Below are positions 1 through 8,392 of a DNA stretch of 64,000 nt, one piece after another. The DNA lies in the NCBI RefSeq assembly GCF_007860185.1, contig NZ_SJPY01000001.1, forward strand, positions 829,132 through 893,131. Direction: 5' to 3'. Made by a program: the position numbers and the translations under genes. Numbering within the stretch: the stretch's first letter is position 1; each line of letters starts with the position of its first letter. The DNA is from Novipirellula aureliae (GTDB lineage: Bacteria > Planctomycetota > Planctomycetia > Pirellulales > Pirellulaceae). The notes under the pieces are model-generated. The model did no database searches, had not been told where the DNA came from, and saw nothing but the letters and a program-made list of their open reading frames with translations.

Positions 1-1350
1 TTGCTTCCCATTTTGCTTGAATACGAACCAATCGGCACCGTCGCGGACAATCGCATCAACGGGGACCACCATTTGGTTTTGCCATTCTTCAACCGGAACT
101 TGTAATTCAAGCCGCTGCCCCAAACGGTATTTCCAATCGAGATAGCGAATGCCTTCTGCGGTCGTGTCGTCACGAATGACCTCATTGGGTAACTCGACAA
201 AGACGGACAAGGTTCTTGAAATAGGGTCAATTCCGTTAGCGACAAAAGCCAATTTCAGGTCGCGGACAATTTCGGTGCCACGAGCACCACTAAAGATGGC
301 GTTGATCGACCAACCTTGTGAGATTGCTTCGTTGATCGCGGTCATGTCGTTCTCAAAGGCACGGCCTTCGATATACAATTGGCTGTAGTCCGACAGCGAA
401 CATAGTTTGTCTCCCTCGACAACCGCTTGCCCCTTATGAACCCTTAAGTCCTCGACCACCAACGGGCGATGTTCGTGATCAGAGTGGTTGGGGCTGCCGC
501 TTGAATCGATCGAAGATGGTAAATTCGCTGCATCGTTTTGCGAGAGTGCATAGGAAGCGGGCCAAGCGACCACTTGACTTAAGCGTAGCTCCAACTCTCC
601 GTCTTCGTCGTGGTCATGCCGATCAATATCGGGTGCAACGACTTGCAGTTTTTGCAGCAGTCTTCCCGTCGTTCCGATTTGCTCCACCTGTCGGTCGGAC
701 AATCCATGCATGCGAAGTGCTTCACGCTGGGAACGCAGAACGGCTTCGAGTTTGTCTTTGGCGTAGCGACGTTCGAGAAGCGATTTACCCGAGACCGCAC
801 CTGTGCGAGTCGCGTCTTCGAGCCGATTGATCTCACGCATTTCAACCTCTAGCTCACTTAGCGTCTTCAGATATTCGGTTTGCCGATCGACCAGCTCTTC
901 ATAAGTTAAACGGACTTCCATCAACAATTCACCTGGCATCACTGCTTGCCCGGTCACCGCGTGCACATGAGTCACGACTCCGTTGAGCGGTGATGAAATG
1001 ACCACTTGCGAGCGGCCTGGTTTGGGTACGATCACCGCCGGAACCGTGATCGAACGTCGGTAGGTCGAAAGCTTCATGCCTCGCAAGTACTCGCCAGTCA
1101 AACCCAGATTCTTGATCGCTTGGGGTGTTAGGATGAGGGATGGCGAGTCAGCCGAAGTCGCCGCGGTAGTCGCAGGATCATGCGGAGGCTCATCCACACC
1201 ATCGCTGGCCTGCGACGTCAAAGTCGCATCCACCCAATTCGACAAAGGCGGCCACCAGAGCATGTAGGTAAGCGCTGCAACAATCACGAGTGTCAATCCG
1301 CCGAGGAAACACAGCATCGGTGAGGACAGTTTTGGAAATGTACGACGCAT
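1..1350 (-). CDS. RND efflux periplasmic adaptor (HlyD/CusB-like), partial
   Basis: The frame is open from an ATG at 1350 to the left edge, so at least 450 residues are present and the C-terminus is missing. Residues about 11-33 form one hydrophobic N-terminal anchor. The following part has the adaptor pattern: a short beta segment with VISSPLNGVVTHVH (lipoyl-like half), then a coiled-coil stretch beginning LTYEELVDRQTEYLKTLSEL. The last residues in the window, around WFVFKQNGK, match the membrane-proximal region of CusB/CzcB adaptors. Such proteins bridge an inner-membrane RND pump and a TolC-type channel to export metal ions. The gene lies downstream of a TolC-like gene and a Cys/His-rich small gene on the same strand; the pump gene would be expected just outside the window. 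Metal specificity cannot be read from this part. Confidence 0.85.
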   Translation of the reverse strand, partial: MRRTFPKLSSPMLCFLGGLTLVIVAALTYMLWWPPLSNWVDATLTSQASDGVDEPPHDPATTAATSADSPSLILTPQAIKNLGLTGEYLRGMKLSTYRRSITVPAVIVPKPGRSQVVISSPLNGVVTHVHAVTGQAVMPGELLMEVRLTYEELVDRQTEYLKTLSELEVEMREINRLEDATRTGAVSGKSLLERRYAKDKLEAVLRSQREALRMHGLSDRQVEQIGTTGRLLQKLQVVAPDIDRHDHDEDGELELRLSQVVAWPASYALSQNDAANLPSSIDSSGSPNHSDHEHRPLVVEDLRVHKGQAVVEGDKLCSLSDYSQLYIEGRAFENDMTAINEAISQGWSINAIFSGARGTEIVRDLKLAFVANGIDPISRTLSVFVELPNEVIRDDTTAEGIRYLDWKYRLGQRLELQVPVEEWQNQMVVPVDAIVRDGADWFVFKQNGKQ

Positions 1351-1669
1351 CCAAGACAACTTATTGTTAGTGAATAGTAGGTCCGTCTCACCGAGGCGGA
1401 CAAAAGTCATTAGTAGGTCCGTCTCTCCGAGGCGGACAAAAGTCATTAGTAGGTCCGTCTCTCCGAGACGGACAATACGCATTGCGATCGTGCATTCGAG
1501 TCTCGCAGAGACTCGGCTACGAGTGCTTTGTCCGGATTAAAAAATAGGCTTGGTCGTCGTAAACGAGGTTACGAGTCTTACTGCACGGCGGTCCAAAAGG
1601 ACTCGTTACCTCGTCCACGACACCTCGTCCACGACCCTAAAAATGAAAGATTGCCAAAGCACTAGCGGC
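1351..1669. other. Intergenic stretch with palindromic repeats
   Basis: No convincing gene. It carries the 36-bp repeat unit listed separately, a further palindrome at 1498-1514 (GAGTCTC-GCA-GAGACTC), and a short direct repeat CCTCGTCCACGAC around 1611-1636. Confidence 0.6.
1375..1475. repeat. Three-copy 36-bp palindromic repeat
   Basis: Units start at 1375, 1411 and 1447. Each contains a near-palindrome of the form GTCCGTCTC-TCC-GAGACGGAC (the middle copy has GAGGCGGAC), which folds into a hairpin. The core CGTCTCTCCGAGACG recurs between rpoC and rpoB at 37661-37779, so it is a dispersed repeat family. It sits 25 bp upstream of the adaptor start codon, in its 5' leader. Confidence 0.85.
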
Positions 1670-2173
1670 TTAGAGAAGCCAAGATTGTAGGTGCGCGCAG
1701 CGATCTGCTGACGATTCGAAAAGCGGGAATGGTTCCGCTGCATTGTCGACTCGTGCAGCCGGCTTACGGTGAAAAGCAGAATCAATGCCCCCCCAATCTT
1801 GTGCGAAACAGAAATCGCAGGGTGATGGAGCTGGATCGAATAGCCGCGAATTCCCATCGACGATGCGAACATGACCGGGCAAGAAGCGGCATCGGGATCC
1901 ATTGCAGTGCGATCCATGTTCGCACGGTATCGGTGGATTCACCGAAGTAACGCTATCATGAGCGGCCAACGAATCGGTTTTGGGGACCACTTCGTACGCA
2001 TGATCACAACATCGATGCACTTGTTCCAAATCGCATGCGGTAGTGGCAATCGCAGCTTGGCTCGATTCCGAATGCTGGAAACAATCACCATGACGATGAT
2101 GCGCGCAGCAACCCAGCACCGCGTGAACGGCGAACACGATGAGCGTTAAGAAGTGGATTGGAGCGGACAGCAT
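1670..2173 (-). CDS. Small exported Cys/His-rich protein of metal efflux operon
   Basis: 167 residues. The N-terminus MLSAPIHFLTLIVFAVHAVLG is a plausible signal peptide. The mature part is rich in Cys and His: CCAHHRHGDCF near the start, then CDLEQVHRCCDHAYE, CEHGSHCNGSRC and CDFCFAQ, a composition that suits metal binding. It lies between the TolC-like gene and the adaptor gene on the same strand, which suggests a metal-related accessory role, for example a periplasmic metal-binding protein. I do not recognise a named family, so function is inferred from composition and position only. The start at 2173 is the first ATG of the frame and gives the signal peptide directly. Confidence 0.65.
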   Translation of the reverse strand: MLSAPIHFLTLIVFAVHAVLGCCAHHRHGDCFQHSESSQAAIATTACDLEQVHRCCDHAYEVVPKTDSLAAHDSVTSVNPPIPCEHGSHCNGSRCRFLPGHVRIVDGNSRLFDPAPSPCDFCFAQDWGGIDSAFHRKPAARVDNAAEPFPLFESSADRCAHLQSWLL

Positions 2174-2313
2174 ACGTTTCGTTAAATATTTAGACGTCGG
2201 GGCCGTGGCTACCTACTCATCTTTATCTAACACCTTTGATCGGGTCAAGTCTTACAAAACTTAACCCGTGGTTTATCCGAGATGAAAATTTGGGTCGTCG
2301 GTCGTGGATTCGA

Positions 2314-3891
2314 CTACTGTTGGCTAAACGTCAAGTCTCTTAAACCGGAATCGCCACTATCGTCAACAATCGGCTCGAGAGCCCCTGATAGCATGCAGCC
2401 GTCAACCATTGCGGCGGCTTGAGCAAGTTGAGATTGAGACGCGATGTACTCGATCATTGTGTCAAAATAGGTCCGTCGTGCGACCAACACCTGCAGGAAG
2501 TTCGTTTCGCCCGCCTTGTAGGCCGTTTCTGCTAACCGCATACTTTCGGCGGCATTTGGCAGAATTTCGTCCGCATACTTGGTCACCGCCGCTAAGGACG
2601 AATCATAATCGCGGGATACAGCCCCAATCCGTGCTCGGATCGAGTTTTCGATCCTCGTCGCTGCCAAAGAGACCTGAGTCAACTCGGCTCGGGCAGCAGC
2701 GATATTGCCTTGATTGCGATTGTGAATGGGAATCGGTATGCCCGCTTCGAAATTGATGAGACCCGAACCGGTTCCATTATCGACGCCTGACGCCAGCTGA
2801 AAATCGATATTTGGGATCGCTTGTACACATTGGCGATCCAAATTGGCACGAGCTTGGCAAATCCGAGTCTGAGCCGCTTGGTATTCGGGGCTCGAAAAAA
2901 CGATGGTCGAAGCCAAATCAGACCAGTCAATCTCTAGCAGGCTTTCAGGTAGATCACCGCTAAGTTCCACAGGAGGCATCTGGGGGTTGCCTGCTATCGC
3001 AGCCAGTTCACGCCAAGCTGCCTGAAAGCGGACTTCCGCTTGCTGAAGCGCCAACTCGATTTCATTCTTTTGCACTTTTGCTTGCAAGACATCTAGCTGG
3101 GAACCCTCGAGAGCTTCTTTACGGAGTTCTGCTAATTCGAGTCCTTTCTCGACGACTGACAGGAACTCGCGAATTTCACTGGCTTGTTTTTGCGCAGCCA
3201 ACGCATCAAAGTACTTCATCCGGATGTCGGTCACGACTCGATATTTCTGGGCTTCGAGCTGCTGTCGTTGAGCGCGTAGTGTTTCGTTGAGCACCCGCCG
3301 ATTGAGCGCCAGCTTGCCAGCGGTAACAATCGTTTGCGAGATAAAGACGACATGCTGGTCCGTTCCTTGATCGGCCAATTGGACCGCTTGGTAGCCGATA
3401 ACCGGATTGGCTTTCAAGCCGACTTGCTGACGATACCCAGCCGCCTTTTGCGTGGTTGCAACCAATTCCTGAATCGTCGGGTTGTTCCCTAAGGCTAAAG
3501 CTTCGAAGTCGGACAAGGACATCGATCCTTCTTCGCTAGCAAATAACGGCTCGCTAGCAAACATCGGCTCGCTAGCAAATAACGGCTCGCTCGTGACGAC
3601 CTCCGCGGTCTCGGTAGCAAGCGTTTCCAAGTTTGTGTCGACCAGCAGCGCTTCATCGTAGGCGACTAGCTCGATTGGTTTAGCCTGCGGCACGAGATCC
3701 ACCGCATCATCACCCACCGCATCATTCTCGGGCGTTGGCGGGCCGGTAGCGGCGATCGATTCCGTTGGCTCGGTGTCGCTTGATAATCCGACCATTCCTG
3801 GCAAAGCTGAGACCGATGCACAGCCGGACAAAACAACGGCGACGGAATAACAGAGCAGCACTCCAGTGTGCTGGAGCCGAAACGATGACAT
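2314..3891 (-). CDS. TolC-family outer membrane efflux lipoprotein
   Basis: The open frame reaches 3972, but the ATG at 3891 starts a clean lipoprotein signal (MSSFRLQHTG, then hydrophobic residues and the lipobox LSGC with Cys24), so I prefer 525 residues. Residues from about 120 onward show two outer-membrane-efflux repeats with long alpha-helical stretches, such as LALNRRVLNETLRAQRQQLE and VAARRTYFDTMIEY-like endings, and the conserved phrase AYKAGETNFLQVL. The channel spans the outer membrane and would pair with the downstream adaptor. The linker after the lipobox contains a threefold 7-residue repeat (ASEPLF/ASEPMF), encoded by a 21-bp tandem repeat near 3533-3591. It is the first gene of the operon in the direction of transcription. 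Confidence 0.88.
   Translation of the reverse strand: MSSFRLQHTGVLLCYSVAVVLSGCASVSALPGMVGLSSDTEPTESIAATGPPTPENDAVGDDAVDLVPQAKPIELVAYDEALLVDTNLETLATETAEVVTSEPLFASEPMFASEPLFASEEGSMSLSDFEALALGNNPTIQELVATTQKAAGYRQQVGLKANPVIGYQAVQLADQGTDQHVVFISQTIVTAGKLALNRRVLNETLRAQRQQLEAQKYRVVTDIRMKYFDALAAQKQASEIREFLSVVEKGLELAELRKEALEGSQLDVLQAKVQKNEIELALQQAEVRFQAAWRELAAIAGNPQMPPVELSGDLPESLLEIDWSDLASTIVFSSPEYQAAQTRICQARANLDRQCVQAIPNIDFQLASGVDNGTGSGLINFEAGIPIPIHNRNQGNIAAARAELTQVSLAATRIENSIRARIGAVSRDYDSSLAAVTKYADEILPNAAESMRLAETAYKAGETNFLQVLVARRTYFDTMIEYIASQSQLAQAAAMVDGCMLSGALEPIVDDSGDSGLRDLTFSQQ
3533..3591. repeat. 21-bp in-frame tandem repeat in the TolC-like gene
   Basis: Three near-identical copies of a unit containing TCGCTAGCAAATAACGGC encode the SEPLFA/SEPMFA linker repeats. 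Because the unit is a multiple of three, copy number can change without frameshift. Confidence 0.75.
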
Positions 3892-4050
3892 AGCGGGTCT
3901 CACGCGAGAGCGGGGAACGAGATAGCGTCTCCTACTAGACGCATCCATTCCATTGAATCGGAAACCGATCATGCCGTTGTTGTGGCAAACAACGGTAATG
4001 CCGATCCTTCACGTGCTGGTCGCCCGGGCGACCGTTAAAACCGGAGCAGT

Positions 4051-5199
4051 TTATTTGACGAGTTGCGACCAAAGCACCCCGGCTGCGATACCGGACCCGA
4101 TCACGCCGGCAACATTGGGGGCCATCGCGTGCATCAGCAAAAAGTTTTGTGGATCTTCTTTTTGTCCGACCATTTGCACGACGCGAGCCGCATCAGGAAC
4201 TGCCGAAACGCCCGCTGCTCCGACAAGCGGATTGATCTTATCCGTCAAGAACAGATTCATAATTTTCGCAAACAGCACTCCGCCAGCCGTCGCAACCGAA
4301 AAGGCAATGGCTCCAAGAGCAAAAATCAAGATCGAATTCTTATTCAAGAAATACGGAGCACTGGTGCTGGCACCGACGCAGAATCCAAGCAGAATCGTGA
4401 CGATGTCAATCATGGCCGTTCGTGCGGTGACCGCCAATCGCTCCGTGACCGTGCATTCCTTCAGCAGATTACCGAAAAACAGCATTCCAATCAAAACGAT
4501 TGAACCGGGAGCAAGTAACGCACAGATCAAAAAGGCGATGATCGGGAACAAAATTCGCTCACGAGTCGAAACTTGTCGAGAGGCTTTCATGCGAATCAAA
4601 CGCTCTTTTTTGGTCGTCAACAACTTCATGATTGGTGGTTGAATGACCGGTACAAGAGCCATGTAGGAGTAGGCGGCAATCGCAATCGCTCCGAGTAATT
4701 CCGGAGCAAGCTTTGCGGACAAGAAAATAGCGGTCGGACCGTCGGCACCACCGATGATGCCAATCGCCCCTGCTTGATTCGGATCAAAACCGAGCATCAA
4801 CGCTCCAACAAAGGTGCCGAACACCCCGATCTGAGCCGCTCCACCTAGCAAGATCAGCTTGGGGTTGGACAGCATGGTTGAGAAGTCGGTCATCGCACCA
4901 ATCCCCAAAAAGATGAGCGGCGGATAGACCCCGTTGGAGACACCGAAGTAAAGATACTGCAGCACGCTGCCTTGGTCGTAAACGCTGAGCGGCATCCCTT
5001 CGACGGCAGGAATATTGCCAACAACCACACCAAAACCGATGGGAACCAATAGCAACGGTTCGTAGTCCTTAGCAATTGCCAAGTACACAAAAAACAAACC
5101 GATGATGATCATGAGCGCATTGCCAAGTTCCAAGTTGGGCAACGCGGTTGTATGGATCAGTTGTTCGAGCTTGGTGAACAGGTATTGCGACAGAATCAT
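4051..5199 (-). CDS. mmdB: Sodium-pumping methylmalonyl-CoA decarboxylase, beta subunit
   Basis: 382 residues of very hydrophobic sequence with about nine to eleven membrane segments, the usual size of the OadB/GcdB/MmdB family. The signature GAIGIIGGADGPTAIF is present near residue 150; its aspartate is the sodium-site residue in Klebsiella OadB. The subunit decarboxylates carboxybiotin on the carrier protein and couples this to export of sodium ions. It is the last gene of a four-gene minus-strand operon behind the carboxyltransferase, biotin carrier and gamma/delta subunit. The family alone does not separate oxaloacetate, glutaconyl-CoA and methylmalonyl-CoA decarboxylases. The acyl-CoA type of the first gene decides for methylmalonyl-CoA. 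Confidence 0.9.
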   Translation of the reverse strand: MILSQYLFTKLEQLIHTTALPNLELGNALMIIIGLFFVYLAIAKDYEPLLLVPIGFGVVVGNIPAVEGMPLSVYDQGSVLQYLYFGVSNGVYPPLIFLGIGAMTDFSTMLSNPKLILLGGAAQIGVFGTFVGALMLGFDPNQAGAIGIIGGADGPTAIFLSAKLAPELLGAIAIAAYSYMALVPVIQPPIMKLLTTKKERLIRMKASRQVSTRERILFPIIAFLICALLAPGSIVLIGMLFFGNLLKECTVTERLAVTARTAMIDIVTILLGFCVGASTSAPYFLNKNSILIFALGAIAFSVATAGGVLFAKIMNLFLTDKINPLVGAAGVSAVPDAARVVQMVGQKEDPQNFLLMHAMAPNVAGVIGSGIAAGVLWSQLVK

Positions 5200-5242
5200 C
5201 TTTGTATGTCAATTCTTATGTTTGTTTGTCTTAAAAACACTA

Positions 5243-5306
5243 GCTGAAGGATCTTTCACAAAATCCACTACTTCAACGCTGAAGGACCTTTCGCAAGATC
5301 CACTAC
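5243..5306. repeat. Imperfect 29-bp direct repeat in the mmd operon
   Basis: Two copies (5243-5271 and 5278-5306) of a unit beginning GCTGAAGG and ending ATCCACTAC differ at only a few positions. They lie in the gap between the gamma/delta and beta subunit genes. No function is apparent. Confidence 0.7.
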
Positions 5307-5313
5307 CATTCCT

Positions 5314-5742
5314 CTAGCGATCACGCGGCTTCAGTTTATGCGACGCGTGGTGCTGGATTCGCCCTTGCAATGTCCAAGCCAATTCCGATGCCGTCAGCTG
5401 TCGAGTGCGTACGATGCGATGGGGGCGGTCCATGATGGATGCGACCGCGGCTGCGATCACCACCGCAACCTCTTCGGGAACACCGCCAATCATTTCACCC
5501 GCATTCGCGCCGCCTGATGCCGCGGGTTTCGCCTTCGGCTTGGCCGCCTTGTGGTGATGTGCATTCGAAGGGAACACCTTTTCCACCAACACCATCGCTC
5601 GCGGCAACATGCTGACGAAGAAGATCAATATCAACAAAGCGCTGAACACGACCGACATCCCCATGATGGCAAGCGTGATTCCAGTTTCGCTAAATAGCGC
5701 TTCGGTATGAATGGTAAAGAGAGGTACGTTTGGCATAGTCAC
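5314..5742 (-). CDS. mmdD: Sodium-pumping decarboxylase gamma/delta subunit (OadG-like)
   Basis: 142 residues. One membrane segment lies at about residues 20-45 (TLAIMGMSVVFSALLILIFF), followed by a Lys/Ala/Pro-rich linker (AAKPKAKPAAS) and a short soluble tail with VPEEVAVVIAAAVASIM. This is the layout of OadG/MmdD, the small subunit that holds the complex together and binds the beta subunit. The sequence is weakly conserved in the family, so the call rests on architecture plus its place between biotin carrier and beta subunit. Confidence 0.82.
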   Translation of the reverse strand: MTMPNVPLFTIHTEALFSETGITLAIMGMSVVFSALLILIFFVSMLPRAMVLVEKVFPSNAHHHKAAKPKAKPAASGGANAGEMIGGVPEEVAVVIAAAVASIMDRPHRIVRTRQLTASELAWTLQGRIQHHASHKLKPRDR

Positions 5743-5807
5743 TCGAGTGCAGTTATTTGTAGCGCGGCATTCGGAAGCATGTGAAAATGAATGGCATGGA
5801 TTCGCTT

Positions 5808-6194
5808 TTACTCAAGCTCGACGAGGACTTGACCATCTTGGACCGATTCGCCAACGGATACATTTATACTCTTCACCGTGGCGTCCGCCGGTGCAATGAT
5901 TTGATTTTCCATTTTCATCGCTTCGAGCACGAGAAGCAATTGGCCGCTGCCGACCGTTTCGCCTTCTTCCACGTCGATCGACAAGATCACTCCCGCCATC
6001 GGGCTCGCGATACTGCCGTGCGAAAGGGGTTGACGTGGTGCCGCCGCCGCAGCCGCTTTCATCGGTGCAGCAGGCGCGGCCGACGGTGTCGCCGGATGAC
6101 TGGCCCAAGATTGTGGCGATGGATCCTCCGAATCAAGTGTTTCCACGGTTACGTCGTAGGATTTGTCACCAATCGTGATTCTCAGCTTTTTCAT
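5808..6194 (-). CDS. mmdC: Biotin carboxyl carrier subunit of the decarboxylase
   Basis: 128 residues. An N-terminal beta region (KKLRITIGDKSYDVTVETL) is followed by an Ala/Pro-rich hinge at about residues 30-55 and a biotinyl domain from about residue 60. The biotinylation motif EAMKMENQI is intact with Lys94 as the biotin site, and the pattern SPMAGVI...VLEAMKM is typical. The carrier shuttles the carboxyl group from the cytosolic carboxyltransferase to the membrane beta subunit. It lies 68 bp behind mmdA and 65 bp ahead of the gamma/delta gene. Confidence 0.92.
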   Translation of the reverse strand: MKKLRITIGDKSYDVTVETLDSEDPSPQSWASHPATPSAAPAAPMKAAAAAAPRQPLSHGSIASPMAGVILSIDVEEGETVGSGQLLLVLEAMKMENQIIAPADATVKSINVSVGESVQDGQVLVELE

Positions 6195-6262
6195 TCTTCA
6201 AACTTTCCAGGATAATCGATGCAGTAATAAATAACGGATGGGAGGAGAGGGACGCACACGGC

Positions 6263-7816
6263 CTAAAGAGGGATCAAGCCGTGCTTTTTCGGCGGCCGTG
6301 TTTCGCTCTTCATCAACGTGTTGCGCAACGCCAACGACACGGCACCACGAGTCATTTCGGGAGTGATCACATCGGTAATCATACCCCGAGAAGCTGCCAT
6401 GTAGGGCGACGCAAATCGAGAATGGTACTCATCGGTCAATTCTTTGCGTTTTTCGTTGGGGTCTTCCGCATTGGCAATTTCTCGACGATACAAGATATTG
6501 ACCGCACCGTTGGCTCCCATCACGGCGATTTCAGCGGTCGGCCATGCTAACACAACATCCGCTCCCATGTCGCGGCTGCACATCGCCAGATAAGATCCGC
6601 CGTACGCTTTCCGCGTAATCACCGTGATCTTTGGCACGGTGGCGGCGGAATAAGCAAACAACATTTTCGCACCGTGACGAATGATTCCGCCCTGCTCTTG
6701 CTGCACACCAGGCAAGAAGCCAGGTACGTCGACCAATGTCAAAAGCGGAATGTTGAATGCGTTGCAGAATCGTATAAACCGAGCCGCTTTGTCCGAAGCA
6801 TCAATGTCGATCGTGCCTGCTTTGACCTTCGGTTGATTGGCGACCACCCCGACAACCACTCCGTCAACTCGCGCGAAGGCAACGATTATGTTTTGAGCGA
6901 ATTGTTGATGGACTTCTAAGTACTTTCCATCGTCGACGACGCGGCGAATCACCTCGTACATGTCCATCGAGCCCTTCGCATCCTCCGGTACAATGTCGTT
7001 CATCGATTCGTCCGGCTCCATGCTGATCGATGGCGCTGGCATGTGGGGCGGATTTTCAACATTATTCGATGGCAGGTAACTCAGGAGCTCGCGAACCAAG
7101 TCCAATGCGTGCTCGTCGTTATCAGCGACAAAGTGCACATTACCGCTAATCCCCGCATTCGCAGCCGCACTGCCAATCTCTTCCATCGTCGTTTCGACTC
7201 CGGTTGCGGCTTTAATCACCTGAGGACCGCAAATGAACATGTTCGCGTTTTCGCGTGTCATGATCAAAAAGTCCATCAACGCGGGGGAATAGGCAGCACC
7301 ACCGGCACAATTTCCGGCAATCACCGCGATTTGAGGAACACATCCCGACAAGATCACGTTGCGATAGAATACTTGTCCATATCCTGATAAGGCGTCCACG
7401 CCCTCTTGAATTCTGGCTCCTCCCGAATCATTAATCGCCACAAACGGCAAACCGCATTGGCTGGCGTAGTCCATCAAGTCGCAAATTTTCTTTGCATGCC
7501 GCTGGCCAAGTGCACCACCACCCACCGCGGTGTCCTGGCTGAAGGACGCGACGGGACGACCAAGCATCTGGCCGACCCCGGTGACCACGCCGTCGGCCGG
7601 TAACACTTTCTTTTCCATCCCAAAATCGTGACAAGCGTGCTCGACATGCATGCCCCATTCCTGGAACGTCTGCGCGTCGAACAAGTAGTCGAGTCGTTCG
7701 CGTGCCGTTAATTGCCCTTTGGCATGTTGTTTGTCGATGCGTTCTTGGCCGCCAGCAGCAGTCGCTGCGGTTCGTCGCTTTTCGAGGTCGTCTAAAAGTT
7801 CTTGCTTGATGGTCAT
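6263..7816 (-). CDS. mmdA: Methylmalonyl-CoA carboxyltransferase (decarboxylase alpha subunit)
   Basis: The frame is open to 7975, but the family N-terminus is at the ATG at 7816 (MTIKQELLDDLEKRR), giving 517 residues, the normal size. Both crotonase-like carboxyltransferase halves are visible: GGARIQEGVDALSGYGQVF and GNCAGGAAYSPALMD in the N-half, and LVDVPGFLPGVQQE, RKAYGGSYLAM and WPTAEIAVMG in the C-half. It resembles propionyl-CoA carboxylase beta chains and MmdA. No biotin carboxylase gene is nearby, while OadB- and OadG-type genes are, so a sodium-pumping decarboxylase is the better reading than a carboxylase. Product: propionyl-CoA. First gene of its operon. Confidence 0.88.
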   Translation of the reverse strand: MTIKQELLDDLEKRRTAATAAGGQERIDKQHAKGQLTARERLDYLFDAQTFQEWGMHVEHACHDFGMEKKVLPADGVVTGVGQMLGRPVASFSQDTAVGGGALGQRHAKKICDLMDYASQCGLPFVAINDSGGARIQEGVDALSGYGQVFYRNVILSGCVPQIAVIAGNCAGGAAYSPALMDFLIMTRENANMFICGPQVIKAATGVETTMEEIGSAAANAGISGNVHFVADNDEHALDLVRELLSYLPSNNVENPPHMPAPSISMEPDESMNDIVPEDAKGSMDMYEVIRRVVDDGKYLEVHQQFAQNIIVAFARVDGVVVGVVANQPKVKAGTIDIDASDKAARFIRFCNAFNIPLLTLVDVPGFLPGVQQEQGGIIRHGAKMLFAYSAATVPKITVITRKAYGGSYLAMCSRDMGADVVLAWPTAEIAVMGANGAVNILYRREIANAEDPNEKRKELTDEYHSRFASPYMAASRGMITDVITPEMTRGAVSLALRNTLMKSETRPPKKHGLIPL

Positions 7817-8392
7817 TTTGAGTCGCTGACGTTGAGGTTCACTTTTCAGGTCATTCAGAGCGTAGGCATTGTCTCGAACAGATTCAATAGGGGAGTCTTC
7901 TCTCCATGGAACGACGTTCAATCTCGCTGCCGTTCCTGTAACGATACTCCATCTAAAAACCCTGTATAGTGGCACTTTTTCGTCGTTTCAGGCTCGCTGC
8001 GTGATTCAAAGTTTTGCGGTTTCGTTTTGCACTGCCTGAGTTGGCTCTCGCGACAAAACGCCATTTTTACCGCGAGGTTTTGTTTTCTTGCCTCCGGAGT
8101 CATCCATGGAAATTAAGTCGCCCCTAAGTGGGTCAGGAGGGTGTACGGATGCCTGAACCAGGATTTCGTAACGCTACAATATGCCGCTGCTTCGAATCGT
8201 GGTCGGAACAGCCGAAAAGGTGTTCGCTGCGTCAATAATCCGCACCTACTTCATCAAACTTGGCGTTCCAAGTAAACTCAATGGCTCAGTAAACTCATGG
8301 GCTAATCGAGATCCAGTGAACTGCCGATTGAAGTTCAGTCGGGCAGGTCGGTCTGCAAGAATATCATTATGATTCACAAAGGAAAAACACAG
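7817..8392. other. Divergent intergenic region, mmd operon and CoA-transferase
   Basis: About 576 bp separate the start codons of two oppositely transcribed metabolic genes of one pathway, so promoters for both are expected here. I see no convincing -35/-10 pair, operator or riboswitch. The frame upstream of mmdA stays open to 7975 but lacks family similarity. Confidence 0.5.

Noticed and set aside
6263-7816. Propionyl-CoA carboxylase beta chain for mmdA
   Set aside because: No biotin carboxylase is nearby, while a stand-alone biotin carrier and sodium-pump subunits are, so the decarboxylase fits better; the two proteins are otherwise close.
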